DNA of 64,000 nucleotides from Psychrobacillus sp. FSL K6-2836 (GCF_038003085.1 NZ_JBBOOM010000001.1:1178001-1242000); one strand, 5' to 3'. Shown: positions 47,099-56,645, counted from the stretch's first letter. The notes: generated by a model not told the origin, from the letters alone. Numbers and translations: made by a program.

Positions 47099-48733
47099 AT
47101 GAAAACAATTTCATCCGTATTAGTAGCGAATTTTAAACATTGGGGTATTCATCATATTTTCGGCATTCCTGGAAAGGCAGTATCTCCTATATTATTCGAA
47201 ATATTACACCATGAATTGGAATTTGTATTAAGTAAACACGAAGCAGCTGCAGGGTTTGAGGCTTCAGGCTATGCCCTGATGAATCAAAAAATCGGGGTCG
47301 CAGTTGGTACGTCTGGCCCTGGTGGCACTAACCTACTTACAGCTGCCGGTCAGGCGAAAGCATCTAATCTTCCTCTAATCATCATCACTGGGCATCCTTC
47401 GATGAAAGATACTGGAAAAGCAATGGGACAAGACTCCAGTCTGTTTGGCACTGATCTTGTAGATATGTTCAAATCTGTCACCAAGTTTAGCGCACGGGTG
47501 GAACGAGGAGATATGCTACAGCCCTTCCTGCAACATGCTCTAGAAAAAGCATTATCCGGTGTAAAAGGCCCTGTGCATCTAGCCATTCCTTTTGATATTT
47601 TGTTAGAACAGATTGAACCGTTCCAACTGGAGCTACCAGTGTCGCATGAAATGATTTCACCTAAAACGAGTGCTGTGATCGATAAACTGAATATGGCTAA
47701 ACGTCCTCTTCTCTTTCTAGGAAAAGGTGTTCATTCGAGTAAAGCCTATGAAGAAGTTCAGCATCTTGCAGAGTATTGGAACATCCCTGTCATCACCACT
47801 CCAGGAGGAAAAGGTGTATTCCCTTCCAATCACACACTTTCATTGGGAGCATTTGGATTAGGTGGTACGATTGAAGCAACCGCATACTTACAAGAGAAAG
47901 TCGACCTACTCCTCGTTATCGGCTCAAGACTAAGTGATATGTCTATCGCTGGATTTTCGGAAGCAATGTATCCAGAGCACGTCATTCACCTCGATTATGA
48001 CCCAACCTTTATTGGGAAGTCGATCCAAGTGCCAACTACTCCAGTGCTTGGTAATATAAAAGCAAATTTGCTAGCTATTTTAAAGGATATACCGAAAACG
48101 GATAGCGAATCATTTTTAACACCAATCGAGTTGATCCAACTGGAGGAGAACAAACCAGGAAATCGAGTGTCTGCGGTTCAAGCATTACGGGCGATGCGTT
48201 ACGCACTTCCGAATGATGCGATTATTTTTGGAGATGATGGAAGTCACTCTTTTTACGGCATCAAACACTTTGACATTTATAAACCTGGTACTTTCTTCTT
48301 TGATGATATATTCGGAGCGATGGGCAACGGAATTGGCTATTCCATCGGTGCAAAGCTAGCTGCTCCTGAAAAAACTATTGTATGTTTAGTAGGGGATGGA
48401 TGTATGTTCATGCATGGGACGGAGCTATCCACGGCGTACAATTATAATTCTGCTGTTTTATTCGTCGTTTTGAATAATGGACGATTGGATATGGTGGAAA
48501 AAGGAATGCAAAAAATGATCGGCACATCTATCGGCGGTGTGTATGAGACTCCACTTGATGTAACTCGATTTGCCGAATCTATGGGACTGAAAGCATATAC
48601 CTGTCACAACCCTTATGATTTAGCCGATAGAATAAAAGAATCATTACATAAGATGAAAGAAACAAGCAAGCCAATTGTCATTGAAGTATTAGTCGATGAA
48701 AACGAAATACCACCAACTATGGGGAGGCAATAA
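47099..48733 (+). CDS. Thiamine diphosphate-dependent enzyme, acetolactate synthase-like
   Basis: This 544-residue protein belongs to the TPP enzyme family of acetolactate synthase, pyruvate oxidase and benzoylformate decarboxylase. E48 in SKHEAAAG is the catalytic cofactor-activating glutamate, TSGPGG (about 91-96) marks the domain start and GDG (432-434) with NN about 25 residues on binds TPP and Mg. The exact reaction is unclear: the protein lacks an obvious FAD motif. The downstream gene encodes a carboxymuconolactone decarboxylase-family protein, so it may belong to a 2-keto acid pathway. Confidence 0.88.
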   Translation: MKTISSVLVANFKHWGIHHIFGIPGKAVSPILFEILHHELEFVLSKHEAAAGFEASGYALMNQKIGVAVGTSGPGGTNLLTAAGQAKASNLPLIIITGHPSMKDTGKAMGQDSSLFGTDLVDMFKSVTKFSARVERGDMLQPFLQHALEKALSGVKGPVHLAIPFDILLEQIEPFQLELPVSHEMISPKTSAVIDKLNMAKRPLLFLGKGVHSSKAYEEVQHLAEYWNIPVITTPGGKGVFPSNHTLSLGAFGLGGTIEATAYLQEKVDLLLVIGSRLSDMSIAGFSEAMYPEHVIHLDYDPTFIGKSIQVPTTPVLGNIKANLLAILKDIPKTDSESFLTPIELIQLEENKPGNRVSAVQALRAMRYALPNDAIIFGDDGSHSFYGIKHFDIYKPGTFFFDDIFGAMGNGIGYSIGAKLAAPEKTIVCLVGDGCMFMHGTELSTAYNYNSAVLFVVLNNGRLDMVEKGMQKMIGTSIGGVYETPLDVTRFAESMGLKAYTCHNPYDLADRIKESLHKMKETSKPIVIEVLVDENEIPPTMGRQ

Positions 48734-48734
48734 G

Positions 48735-49109
48735 ATGGAAAATAACAAGCGATACGAGTCCGGTTTACGTGCAATGGAAGAATTATTTTCCCCAGAAGTA
48801 CGAACGGGTATGGAAGAAATGAAGAAAATTTCACCGGACTTTTGGGAGATGATTGTGTCCTCTGGTTTTGGCGATCTCTATGGCAGAAACACCCTTTCTC
48901 ACGCACAAAGGGAAATTATCACACTGACGACCCTTATCACCCAGGGAGCCTTCGATCAGCTGAGAGTTCACTTGCAAGCAGCACTAAATGTTGGACTTAC
49001 CAAAGAAGAGATTATCGAAATTATCATCCACTGTGTCGGATATGTTGGGTTTCCAAAAGCGGTTCAGGCAATGGGAATTGCCGGGGAAGTTTTTGAGGAA
49101 GCAAAATAA
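48735..49109 (+). CDS. Carboxymuconolactone decarboxylase family protein
   Basis: The 124-residue helical protein resembles the CMD family (LYGRNTLSHAQREIITLTTLIT, LQAALNVGLTKEEIIEII, GFPKAVQAM). The AhpD CxxC pair is absent, so it is the decarboxylase-like kind rather than a peroxidase partner. GGGGAGG lies 7 bp before ATG 48735; the longer frame from 48696 overlaps the TPP gene and is rejected. It is coupled with the TPP enzyme. Substrate unknown. Confidence 0.85.
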   Translation: MENNKRYESGLRAMEELFSPEVRTGMEEMKKISPDFWEMIVSSGFGDLYGRNTLSHAQREIITLTTLITQGAFDQLRVHLQAALNVGLTKEEIIEIIIHCVGYVGFPKAVQAMGIAGEVFEEAK

Positions 49110-49115
49110 TAAACG

Positions 49116-49166
49116 TCCCTGTGTACGAGACAATTCTGAATTGTTTCTTACACAGGGAAGTTTTTT
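49116..49166 (+). terminator. Terminator built from a TCCCTGTG palindrome
   Basis: TCCCTGTGTA (49116-49125) pairs with TACACAGGGA (49149-49158), enclosing the inner palindrome CAATTCTGAATTG; TTTTTT follows at 49161. So here the repeat acts as a terminator. Confidence 0.8.
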
Positions 49167-49530
49167 ATGTGGTGGTTGTCGACTTTTGTGGTGGTTATTG
49201 GTGTTTATGTGGTGGTTGGATTGGGTTATGTGGTGGTTGGATTGGGTTATGTGGCGGTTGTCGATTTTTGTGCTGGTTGCGATGAGTTTGGTGGTGGTTA
49301 TGGATATTTAAGTGGTGGTTTGTTTGGTTTATGTGGTGGTTGTCGACTTTTATGGTGGTTGGATCGAGTTTTTTGGTAGTTATGGATGTTTATGTGGTGA
49401 TTTGTTTGGTTTATGTGGTGGTTATGGATGTTTATGTGGTGGTTTGATCGAATTATGTGGTGGTTGTCGACTTTTGTGGTGGTTGGATTGGGTTATGTGG
49501 TGGTTATGGATGTTTATGTGGCGTTGGAGG
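49166..49530. repeat. TTATGTGG tandem array H with 82-bp period
   Basis: The array has about 18 units. GTGG cores lie at 49169, 49188, 49209, 49230, 49251, 49270, 49291, 49312, 49333 and 49352, so steps are 19,21,21,21,19,21,21,21,19. The short (19-bp) steps come at 82-bp intervals (49188 to 49270 to 49352). It is in a convergent gap between the CMD gene and the FadR-type regulator. Confidence 0.85.
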
Positions 49531-49547
49531 ATATAAGGGGTTTTACT

Positions 49548-49600
49548 TAAAAAAACTGCACCTCCACTGTTAGATTGTGTCTAACAATTGGGGTGCAGTT
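49548..49600 (-). terminator. Hairpin terminator, module copy 2
   Basis: AACTGCACCTCC (49554 on) pairs with GGGGTGCAGTT (to 49600) with a few mismatches; on the minus strand Ts follow. It matches the hairpin at 35928-35974 and ends the FadR-type gene. Confidence 0.75.
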
Positions 49601-49861
49601 CATATAGAGTGGGTTTCTTTTTGCAAAAGGTACAAGCCTTTTATTGAGTTTTGCATTGTATGAGAAGCTGGTTTGTAAAAATTGTTTCTTTCACAGGGAC
49701 GAAACGGCTAAAAACCTTACTAATATGGCTCTCTAACCCTCGAAATTCGTTAATAGCGAATTTGTACTTTTTATTAATGTCGTACCAACATATCTTGTTA
49801 GTAGAATCTTTAACGAACAGAATATCGTAAAATTATTTCTGAAAAAGGACGAGTTTTATGA

Positions 49862-50551
49862 TTATTCTTTTTCATAGTCATCTAATATTTTTTCCCTTAC
49901 ATATCTTAAATGCTTATACATTTGTTTGAACGATTCATGAGGATCTCTTTTTTTCAACGCTTCATATATAGCTAAATGATGTTCGACCGTAATAGAAGGC
50001 TCACGGTAAGTGATCAAGCTATCTGTTTTTTCATGTGTAATAAGAAGGGAGTCGATCATCCCTTCTACTACAGGATTATTTGCACTTTGCGCAATAAGCC
50101 GATGAAATTCCTTATCTAATTTTCCGTAATCACTATTTGGATTTTCTTGAATTCTATCAATTGTTTCTTTTATTCTTTCAAGTTGATCATCGGATATTTT
50201 TTCAGCTGCAATTGTGACGAGTCCCAATTCTAAAGTCATTCGAGCTTCAATAACGGCAGGGATATTATTAATGGACAATGCGAGCATTGCCTTGAACGGA
50301 CTGCTCCCCACTCTATCATTGACAAATGTACCACTCCGGGGTCTTCTTGTAATAATTTCTAACGTTTCCAATGACCCTAGGGCCTCACGTAATACTGGTC
50401 GGCTTACATCAAGCTGTTCCATCAATGCCATTTCAGCTGGTAGTTTATCGCCTGGCTTCAATTGTCCACTTGTTATCATAAAAATAATTTGTTCTAACAC
50501 CTGCTGTGACAAAGTACTCCTACGGATGGTGTTCATTGTATACTCCTTCAT
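49862..50551 (-). CDS. FadR/GntR-family transcriptional regulator (FCD)
   Basis: The protein of 229 residues has a GntR winged helix (about 10-75, LKPGDKLPAEMALMEQLDVSRPVLREAL, SGTFVN) and an FCD ligand-binding helical domain (about 90-225). It begins ATG 50551 after AGGTGGGAT; a TTG at 50554 is also possible. It lies beside the TRAP transporter genes and is likely the local regulator of the sugar acid-like catabolic genes. Confidence 0.88.
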   Translation of the reverse strand: MKEYTMNTIRRSTLSQQVLEQIIFMITSGQLKPGDKLPAEMALMEQLDVSRPVLREALGSLETLEIITRRPRSGTFVNDRVGSSPFKAMLALSINNIPAVIEARMTLELGLVTIAAEKISDDQLERIKETIDRIQENPNSDYGKLDKEFHRLIAQSANNPVVEGMIDSLLITHEKTDSLITYREPSITVEHHLAIYEALKKRDPHESFKQMYKHLRYVREKILDDYEKE

Positions 50552-50590
50552 CAAATCCCACCTTTCTTTAAAAATAATTGAGATTTTCTA

Positions 50591-50603
50591 TATGACAATT
50601 ATA
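50591..50603. promoter_or_regulatory. Candidate regulator operator half-site
   Basis: TATGACAATTATA upstream of the FadR-type gene shares GACAATTATA with a perfect palindrome upstream of the kdgD-like gene. A shared operator is possible but unproven. Confidence 0.3.
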
Positions 50604-50703
50604 CACTATAATCCCCAAGGAATTTCACATTACTATGTAAAAAGGAGTGAAGTTGTTGTAACACTACATTCTCCCTCTTCGTTAATCTACTTATTCAAAC
50701 ATT

Positions 50704-52011
50704 TTAACTAAGTCCAACTAAAGACGGTAGAAATGTTGAAAACCATGGAATATACGTTACAAGCAAAAGTACAATAAAAATGGCTACATAAAATTTGAGC
50801 AGGTGTGGCATAACTCTTTCCAATTTTACGTTTGATACTTTAATACCGGCAAAAAGAATATTCCCTACAGGTGGTGTTATAGTTCCAATACATAGATTAA
50901 ACGTAAGCATAATACCGAAATGCAAAGGAGTCATTCCTAATGCTAAACACACAGGAAGTAGTATTGGTGTAAAGATTAAAATTGCTGGTGTAAGATCCAT
51001 AAATGTGCCTACGAACAACAATAAAATATTTATAGCTAACAAAATGATAATTGGATTATCCGAAATGCCTAATATCACGTTTGCCATCATATCAGGAATT
51101 CCAGTAAACGACATAACCCAAGCCATAATATTAGATGCCCCAATTAAAAACATAATAATAGCAGACAACTTCGAACTATCTATCAAAATAGTATATAATT
51201 CTCTTAAGTTGATCGTTTTATAAAATATAGTAGATAAAAGCAAACTATAGACAACTGCAATTGCAGAGCCTTCTGTAGCAGTAAATATACCTCCAACAAT
51301 ACCAAAAACGACAATGACGATTAGTAGCAAACTTGGTATTGCTTCCAATGCAACTTTTAGGAATTCATTTAAGGATATTTGCTTTTTACCAACATACCCT
51401 TTCTTTTTCGCATAAAAGAATGCAACGATCATACAACTTATTCCCCATAAGACACCAGGAATTATGCCACCAAGAAAAAGAGCAGCTACTGAAGTTCCTC
51501 CACTTACTAAAGCATATGTGATTAAAGCAGTACTCGGTGGTATCAATAATCCAGTAGGAGCGGTTGCTATATTTATAGCAGCTGTAAAGTTCTCATCATA
51601 GCCTTCTTTTTTTTGAATAGGACCCATGATAGACCCCATTGCTGATACCGCAGCTGTTCCAGAACCAGATACAGATCCAAATAGCATATTTGCAACTACA
51701 TTCGTCTGAGCAAGTGATCCTGGTATTCTGCCAGTCATAGCGGTTGCTAAGTTAATCAGCCGAACGGCTATACCACCTTTATTCATAATATTCCCTGCAA
51801 GTATAAAGAAAGGAATGGCCAATAAAGTAAATATATTAATACCTTGAAACATTTTCAAAGCTGATGAGGGAATTGCCGCTGAAAAACCTAATACTTGTGT
51901 AATCGCTAGGATCGAGGCAACAATGAGTGCTATTCCTATTGGAATACCGATAAGTAATAGAATAACAATTGTAAAAAAAATCAATAAACCTGCTGTTACT
52001 GCTACACTCAT
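50704..52011 (-). CDS. dctM: TRAP transporter large permease (DctM)
   Basis: The 435-residue protein has about 12 membrane helices and the DctM pattern (GIPIGIALIVAS, PPSTALITYALVSGG, GTFMDLTPAILIFTPILLPV). It moves the substrate using a sodium or proton gradient, with the small subunit and a binding protein. It overlaps DctQ by 4 bp. Confidence 0.92.
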   Translation of the reverse strand: MSVAVTAGLLIFFTIVILLLIGIPIGIALIVASILAITQVLGFSAAIPSSALKMFQGINIFTLLAIPFFILAGNIMNKGGIAVRLINLATAMTGRIPGSLAQTNVVANMLFGSVSGSGTAAVSAMGSIMGPIQKKEGYDENFTAAINIATAPTGLLIPPSTALITYALVSGGTSVAALFLGGIIPGVLWGISCMIVAFFYAKKKGYVGKKQISLNEFLKVALEAIPSLLLIVIVVFGIVGGIFTATEGSAIAVVYSLLLSTIFYKTINLRELYTILIDSSKLSAIIMFLIGASNIMAWVMSFTGIPDMMANVILGISDNPIIILLAINILLLFVGTFMDLTPAILIFTPILLPVCLALGMTPLHFGIMLTFNLCIGTITPPVGNILFAGIKVSNVKLERVMPHLLKFYVAIFIVLLLVTYIPWFSTFLPSLVGLS

Positions 52012-52502
52012 AGAATCCCCTCCTTTTTGCTTTCTGTGAATCGTTGTACTAATTGGATAATATTAATGACGTTATAGACAACTATCAATACGCCACTTAT
52101 TGGAAGCACAATATAAATCCATTCCATAGAAATATTTAACGTTGGTGATATTTGTATTGCGCCTACTCCAACAACCTGTGTACCTCCAAATAAAAAGACA
52201 ATTACCGCAATAGTCATGATGAGTAACTCGGTAAAAATGGATAATGCAAACAGCTTTATCCCTGTGAACTTATCCGAAAATATAGATAATTTCATATGGT
52301 CTTTTTGACCAAATACTAACGCTGTACCGAGCAAAGATACCCAAACAAAGGAATAACTCAACAAATCTTCAGACATCGTACTTGGACTACTAAATACATA
52401 TCGTGAAATCACTTGATAAGTAGCAAGTAGCGTCATAAAAGACAATAAAGCGGCGCAAACACCTGATAACACCTTATCCATTATGTTCTTTACTATTTCC
52501 AT
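52008..52502 (-). CDS. dctQ: TRAP transporter small permease (DctQ)
   Basis: The small subunit has four membrane helices and the ISRYVFSSPSTMSEDLLSYSFVW pattern. The frame opens at 52511, but AGAAGGTG precedes ATG 52502 (MEIVKNIMDKV). It pairs with DctM. Confidence 0.85.
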   Translation of the reverse strand: MEIVKNIMDKVLSGVCAALLSFMTLLATYQVISRYVFSSPSTMSEDLLSYSFVWVSLLGTALVFGQKDHMKLSIFSDKFTGIKLFALSIFTELLIMTIAVIVFLFGGTQVVGVGAIQISPTLNISMEWIYIVLPISGVLIVVYNVINIIQLVQRFTESKKEGIL

Positions 52503-52516
52503 TAAATACACCTTCT

Positions 52517-53527
52517 TTAGTTTTGGATTTGTTGAATCTTGTCATAAAGTGGTTGCAAATCCGGGTTGGAGATTAATAATTCCTCTTTTACTGGTTTTTG
52601 CATTTCTTCGAATAATGCCTTATCCACAGTGATGAATTCTACTCCCATTTCCGTTGCTTCTTCTGTCACTTCAGTAATCCGTTTATCCCATGCTTCATTT
52701 GCAACTTGACTGCTTAATTTGAATCCATCTTGGAAAACTTCTCTTTCCTCTGTCGAAAGCGAATCTAAAAAGTCTGTATTTGCAACAAGCATGTCGGTAA
52801 AAATCTGATGTTCTGTGCGAGAATAGTATTTTGCAACTTCCCCATGCTTCATATCAACTAGCGCCATCTCAGGATTAGTACCAGCGTCAATGACACGGTT
52901 CTGTAAAGCTGTATACACTTCTCCATAAGCCATAACAACAGCTGCCGCATCAAATCCTTGTACAAGCTTCACATTTGCTTCACTAGACTGAACACGAATC
53001 TTTAATCCCTTTAAGTCTTCTGGAGTTTCAATTTTCTTTGAAGCATAAAAATTATTTACCCCATTGGAAAACCAAGCTACACCTTGGATTCCTTTGTCAG
53101 CTGTCGAATTATAAATTATATCTGTAAATTCTTCCTCGTTCATCACTTTACGAAAGCTTGCTTCATCGTTAAATAAATAAGGTAAACCAAAAATCTTATA
53201 CTCATTTGCAAAAGCTTCCAAATTACTTCCACTCGTAGCAACTAAATCTAGTGATCCCATTTGTAACAATTCGAGTGCCTCTGAATTTCCACCAATTACA
53301 CCATTAGTAAACAGTTTGATCTCGAATTTATCTCCCATTTCTTCTTCTACATATTCTTTAAATGCATTTAAACCAAGATAAATTGCATGGTTCTCAGGTT
53401 GAACGGTTGCCACACTAATAATTCGTTTACTACTTACCGCTCCATTAGCTGAAGCAGAACATCCAGCCAACACTATCATCAATGCAAGACCTAGTATAAT
53501 TGCCGTAACTTTATTCTTCTTTTTCAT
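52517..53527 (-). CDS. dctP: TRAP transporter substrate-binding lipoprotein (DctP)
   Basis: The 336-residue protein has a lipoprotein signal (VLAGC, C22 expected to be lipidated) and a DctP fold (RIISVATVQPENHAIYLGL, LKGLKIRVQSSEANVKLVQG, RVIDAGTNPEMALVDM). It binds the substrate outside and delivers it to DctQM; organic acids are usual. GAGGTGG precedes the ATG. A perfect cre-like palindrome lies just upstream. Confidence 0.9.
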   Translation of the reverse strand: MKKKNKVTAIILGLALMIVLAGCSASANGAVSSKRIISVATVQPENHAIYLGLNAFKEYVEEEMGDKFEIKLFTNGVIGGNSEALELLQMGSLDLVATSGSNLEAFANEYKIFGLPYLFNDEASFRKVMNEEEFTDIIYNSTADKGIQGVAWFSNGVNNFYASKKIETPEDLKGLKIRVQSSEANVKLVQGFDAAAVVMAYGEVYTALQNRVIDAGTNPEMALVDMKHGEVAKYYSRTEHQIFTDMLVANTDFLDSLSTEEREVFQDGFKLSSQVANEAWDKRITEVTEEATEMGVEFITVDKALFEEMQKPVKEELLISNPDLQPLYDKIQQIQN

Positions 53528-53563
53528 TCAGCCACCTCATTCTTTATATATTAAATATATATT

Positions 53564-53577
53564 TGTAAGCGCTTACT
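53564..53577. promoter_or_regulatory. cre site for CcpA
   Basis: TGTAAGCGCTTACT matches the CcpA consensus TGWAANCGNTNWCA at nearly every position and is a 12-bp perfect palindrome (GTAAGCGCTTAC). It lies 37 bp before dctP, so carbon catabolite repression of the TRAP genes is likely. Confidence 0.75.
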
Positions 53578-53671
53578 TTCAAAGTTAAATATATTATCAC
53601 AACAGGAGACTCTTGGTATTCTAACTAGGCTATTCCTAAGTAGCACACCAAGAGTTTTTGCCCAAAATTTA

Positions 53672-54643
53672 TTAAACTAGCAATTCTCCATCTTTCATAA
53701 TATCTCGCCCATCAATATTACATGTAACTGTTTTAATAATCATGTCTAAATGCAATGGCGAATCGACATGCCCACCAAAATTTAAATTCTTTCCAATACC
53801 AATATGAATATTCCCAAATGACCCTTCATCTGGCGCCATATGTCCGCATAGGAAATTTTCTTTATTGAGTCCAAGTCCAAGCTCTGCAATATTATAAACG
53901 GTTGGATCGTTGAAGTCAGCCAGCATCTTACGCAATATATCTGCCTCATGTCCACCGGTTATCTCTGTAATGTAGCCGTCCTTCACTGTGCATGTAATCG
54001 GTTCTTCGATTAAATTTAATAATGGGTGTGGGATACTTCCATCAAATACCAATACACCGTTTGCAGTTCCTTCAACTGGTCCTAACGCAACTTCTGCATT
54101 CGGAGGAAATGAAGCAGATCCAGGTACTGTTGCCGTTCCATGATCCAGCACAGGTTCACGTCCTTCTATGCTACAAACCATATTAGTACCACCAGGAGCA
54201 GTGAGTGTAAATGTTTTGCCTTTATAAAATGGTGCAACTCGATTAACAACTCGTGTAACTTCATCGAAGTCTGCAGTTAGTCCACCTTCTTCGAACATAT
54301 GAAGAGCATAATCTTGAAGCCCAATCCATCGTAGTCGTCCATTTTTACTTGTATTTAAGCGCGCTTTTGAATGATACAAGGAGTAAGTAGTAGCACCAAA
54401 TGCAACATCACAATTATTTAATGCTGCAATAACAGCTTCTGTCGGTTCTGCACCATGTCCTTCAGTTGGAGGCATAACAATCATGGAAGTTTCAAAAAAT
54501 TGTTTGGCATATTTATAAACAAATTCACCAATCTCTCTTTTATCATCATCCGTGATGACCAGAACTTTTTCCCCTTCTTTCAAGTGAGTAATACTCGTAA
54601 ATAATTGTTTAATACCTAATGGTAGATCGTTCATATTTTTCAT
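53672..54643 (-). CDS. M29/NicX-like metal-dependent enzyme
   Basis: The 323-residue protein resembles 2,5-dihydroxypyridine 5,6-dioxygenase (NicX) and M29 aminopeptidase-like proteins. HVDSPLHLDMI near the C-terminus and the GHEAD segment carry likely metal ligands. NicX opens the pyridine ring in nicotinate breakdown; peptidase activity is the alternative. The neighbours suggest a ring-opening or amide-cleaving role, but the substrate is unknown. AAAGGAG precedes the ATG. Confidence 0.65.
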   Translation of the reverse strand: MKNMNDLPLGIKQLFTSITHLKEGEKVLVITDDDKREIGEFVYKYAKQFFETSMIVMPPTEGHGAEPTEAVIAALNNCDVAFGATTYSLYHSKARLNTSKNGRLRWIGLQDYALHMFEEGGLTADFDEVTRVVNRVAPFYKGKTFTLTAPGGTNMVCSIEGREPVLDHGTATVPGSASFPPNAEVALGPVEGTANGVLVFDGSIPHPLLNLIEEPITCTVKDGYITEITGGHEADILRKMLADFNDPTVYNIAELGLGLNKENFLCGHMAPDEGSFGNIHIGIGKNLNFGGHVDSPLHLDMIIKTVTCNIDGRDIMKDGELLV

Positions 54644-54686
54644 CTGTCAGACTCCTTTTGTAGTTATTTTGCGCGTTAATCAATTA

Positions 54687-55139
54687 TTACACTTCAACAA
54701 TAATTTCAACTTCTACAGGTGTTCCTTCTGGTAGTGAAGATGTTCCAATCGAAGCCCTACTATGTTTTCCTACATCTCCAAATATCTCAATTGCCAATGC
54801 AGAAACTTCATCCATCACTTTTGGTTGGTCAGTGAATTCAGGAGTGCTTGCCACATAACCTTTAATATTAACAATCCTTTTCATAGAATCCAAATTACCT
54901 ATCATATTTTTAACTGTTGCTAAACAATTTACAAAGGCAATTTTACCTGCATCCTGTGCTTGCTCCATCGTAACTGTGTCGCCTACAATCCCTTTATATT
55001 TTAATACACCTTCTACTTTCGCTGCATTACCACTAACAAAGATTAAATTTCCAGTTCTGACTCCTGCTTCAAATATTCGCTTATTTGCTTGTGTTGGAAA
55101 TTTATATCCTTTGCTTTCTAATTTCTCTTCGTAATTCAC
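54687..55139 (-). CDS. RidA family enamine/imine deaminase
   Basis: The 150-residue protein has the RidA/YjgF/UK114 pattern (FVSGNAAKV, NIKGYVASTPEFTDQP, HSRASIGTSSLPEGTPVEVEIIVEV). Rid proteins hydrolyse reactive enamines and imines. This is one of the longer kinds. It starts GTG 55139 after GGAGGTG. In this cluster it may clear an imine or aminoacrylate-type intermediate. Confidence 0.88.
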   Translation of the reverse strand: MNYEEKLESKGYKFPTQANKRIFEAGVRTGNLIFVSGNAAKVEGVLKYKGIVGDTVTMEQAQDAGKIAFVNCLATVKNMIGNLDSMKRIVNIKGYVASTPEFTDQPKVMDEVSALAIEIFGDVGKHSRASIGTSSLPEGTPVEVEIIVEV

Positions 55140-55168
55140 CCTAACACCTCCATTGTAACGATTTCACT

Positions 55169-56629
55169 TTATTTAATGAACACTGTTTTAATAGCCGTGT
55201 AAAACTCTTTTGCCGCTTGTCCTTGTTCACGAGAGTGAGAACTAGACTGTTTCATCCCACCAAATGGAGCTTGCAATTCAACTCCGGCACTTTCAGCGTT
55301 AATACGCACTAACCCTGCATCCATTTCATTTATAAATGAAAGCATATTACTTATTTTTGTTGTAAAAATAGAAGCGCTTAATCCATATTCTGAGTCATTT
55401 GCTAATTCTAGTGCCTCTTCAATAGTATCTACTTTCATAAGTGCAAGAACAGGTCCAAAAATCTCTTCTCGAGCAAGTGTCATAGTAGATGATACGTCTT
55501 CAAATACCGTCGGCTCAACGTAATACCCATTCAAGCCTTCCTTTTCTACTTTATCTCCTCCAAAGAGAAGTGTAGCCCCTTCTGATTTTCCTTTTGCAAT
55601 AGCTGAGAGTACTGTGTTCAACTGATTTTCGCTTGAGGAAGGGCCCATCCATGTACCTTCTTCCATGCCATCTCCAATTGTAATGTCTGCCACTTTTTGT
55701 AGTAGCTTTTCTTTAAATTGTGCATAAACTTCTGATTGGACAATAACTCTGCTCGTAGCTGTACATTTTTGGCCAGAAGATTTTAATCCACCACTAATCG
55801 TTGCGTCCACCGCTAAATCTAGGTCTGCATCATTCGCAACAATTACAGGATTTTTGCCTCCCATTTCAAGTTGGTATTTAATACCTCTTGAAATAGCTGT
55901 TTGTGCGAGCTGCTTGCCTACTGCGTTGGATCCTGTAAATGTAATCGCATCTATTTCAGTGTGATTTGCCATTTCTGTTCCAATTAAAGATCCAGAACCC
56001 GTCACCATGTTTATAACTCCTGCTGGAATTCCCGCATCATGCAAACACGCTATCACTTTTGCACAAGTAACCGCTGTTTCGCTTGCTGGTTTAATAACAA
56101 CCGTATTACCGTAAATAAGTGCTGGTGCCATCTTCCATAGAGGTATGGCTACTGGAAAGTTCCAAGGTGTAATAACGCCTACAACACCAAGAGGTACTCT
56201 AGTTGTGAACATAAGTGCTTCACTATCAGTAGGAGGGATTACATCCCCAATCGGTCGCATTCCTTCTCCTGCGTAATAACGCAAGATAGCTACCCCACGT
56301 GCAGTTTCTCCTTTTGCCTCTGCAAATGTCTTACCCATTTCTTTTGTCATAGCGGTTGCTACTTCTTCTATTCGTTCTTCTAAAATAGTGGCAGCTTTTA
56401 GTAAATAATCTCCTCTTACATTTCCAGTAAGCTTGCGCCATGCTTTTTGTGCTTTTCTTGCGGAAGTAGCAGCTTGATCAAAGTCATTGGCTGAAGATAG
56501 TTGGTAAAGACCAACCACTTCATCCTTATTTGCCGGATTTTTACTCTCGGCCGTTTCTCTTGTTTCCGAAGCAATCCATTCGCCATTTATATAATTCAAA
56601 TACGTTTTTTCTTTAGCTATAGTTGTCAT
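55169..56629 (-). CDS. Aldehyde dehydrogenase, 2-oxoglutarate semialdehyde type
   Basis: The 486-residue protein has all aldehyde dehydrogenase motifs: PWNFP (N157), LEMGGKNP (E255) and [11 protein letters not shown] (C289). Its overall pattern fits the GucD/YcbD-like 2,5-dioxovalerate dehydrogenase, which oxidises 2-oxoglutarate semialdehyde to 2-oxoglutarate with NAD(P). It follows the KdgD-like gene by 16 bp, which strengthens that assignment. Confidence 0.85.
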   Translation of the reverse strand: MTTIAKEKTYLNYINGEWIASETRETAESKNPANKDEVVGLYQLSSANDFDQAATSARKAQKAWRKLTGNVRGDYLLKAATILEERIEEVATAMTKEMGKTFAEAKGETARGVAILRYYAGEGMRPIGDVIPPTDSEALMFTTRVPLGVVGVITPWNFPVAIPLWKMAPALIYGNTVVIKPASETAVTCAKVIACLHDAGIPAGVINMVTGSGSLIGTEMANHTEIDAITFTGSNAVGKQLAQTAISRGIKYQLEMGGKNPVIVANDADLDLAVDATISGGLKSSGQKCTATSRVIVQSEVYAQFKEKLLQKVADITIGDGMEEGTWMGPSSSENQLNTVLSAIAKGKSEGATLLFGGDKVEKEGLNGYYVEPTVFEDVSSTMTLAREEIFGPVLALMKVDTIEEALELANDSEYGLSASIFTTKISNMLSFINEMDAGLVRINAESAGVELQAPFGGMKQSSSHSREQGQAAKEFYTAIKTVFIK

Positions 56630-56645
56630 TTAAAAGAACCTCCTA

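Noticed and set aside
48988-49536. Overlapping open frames across array H
   Set aside because: Several frames stay open for the same reason and predict unrealistic repeats (CGGYGCLCGG). They are by-products of the array.
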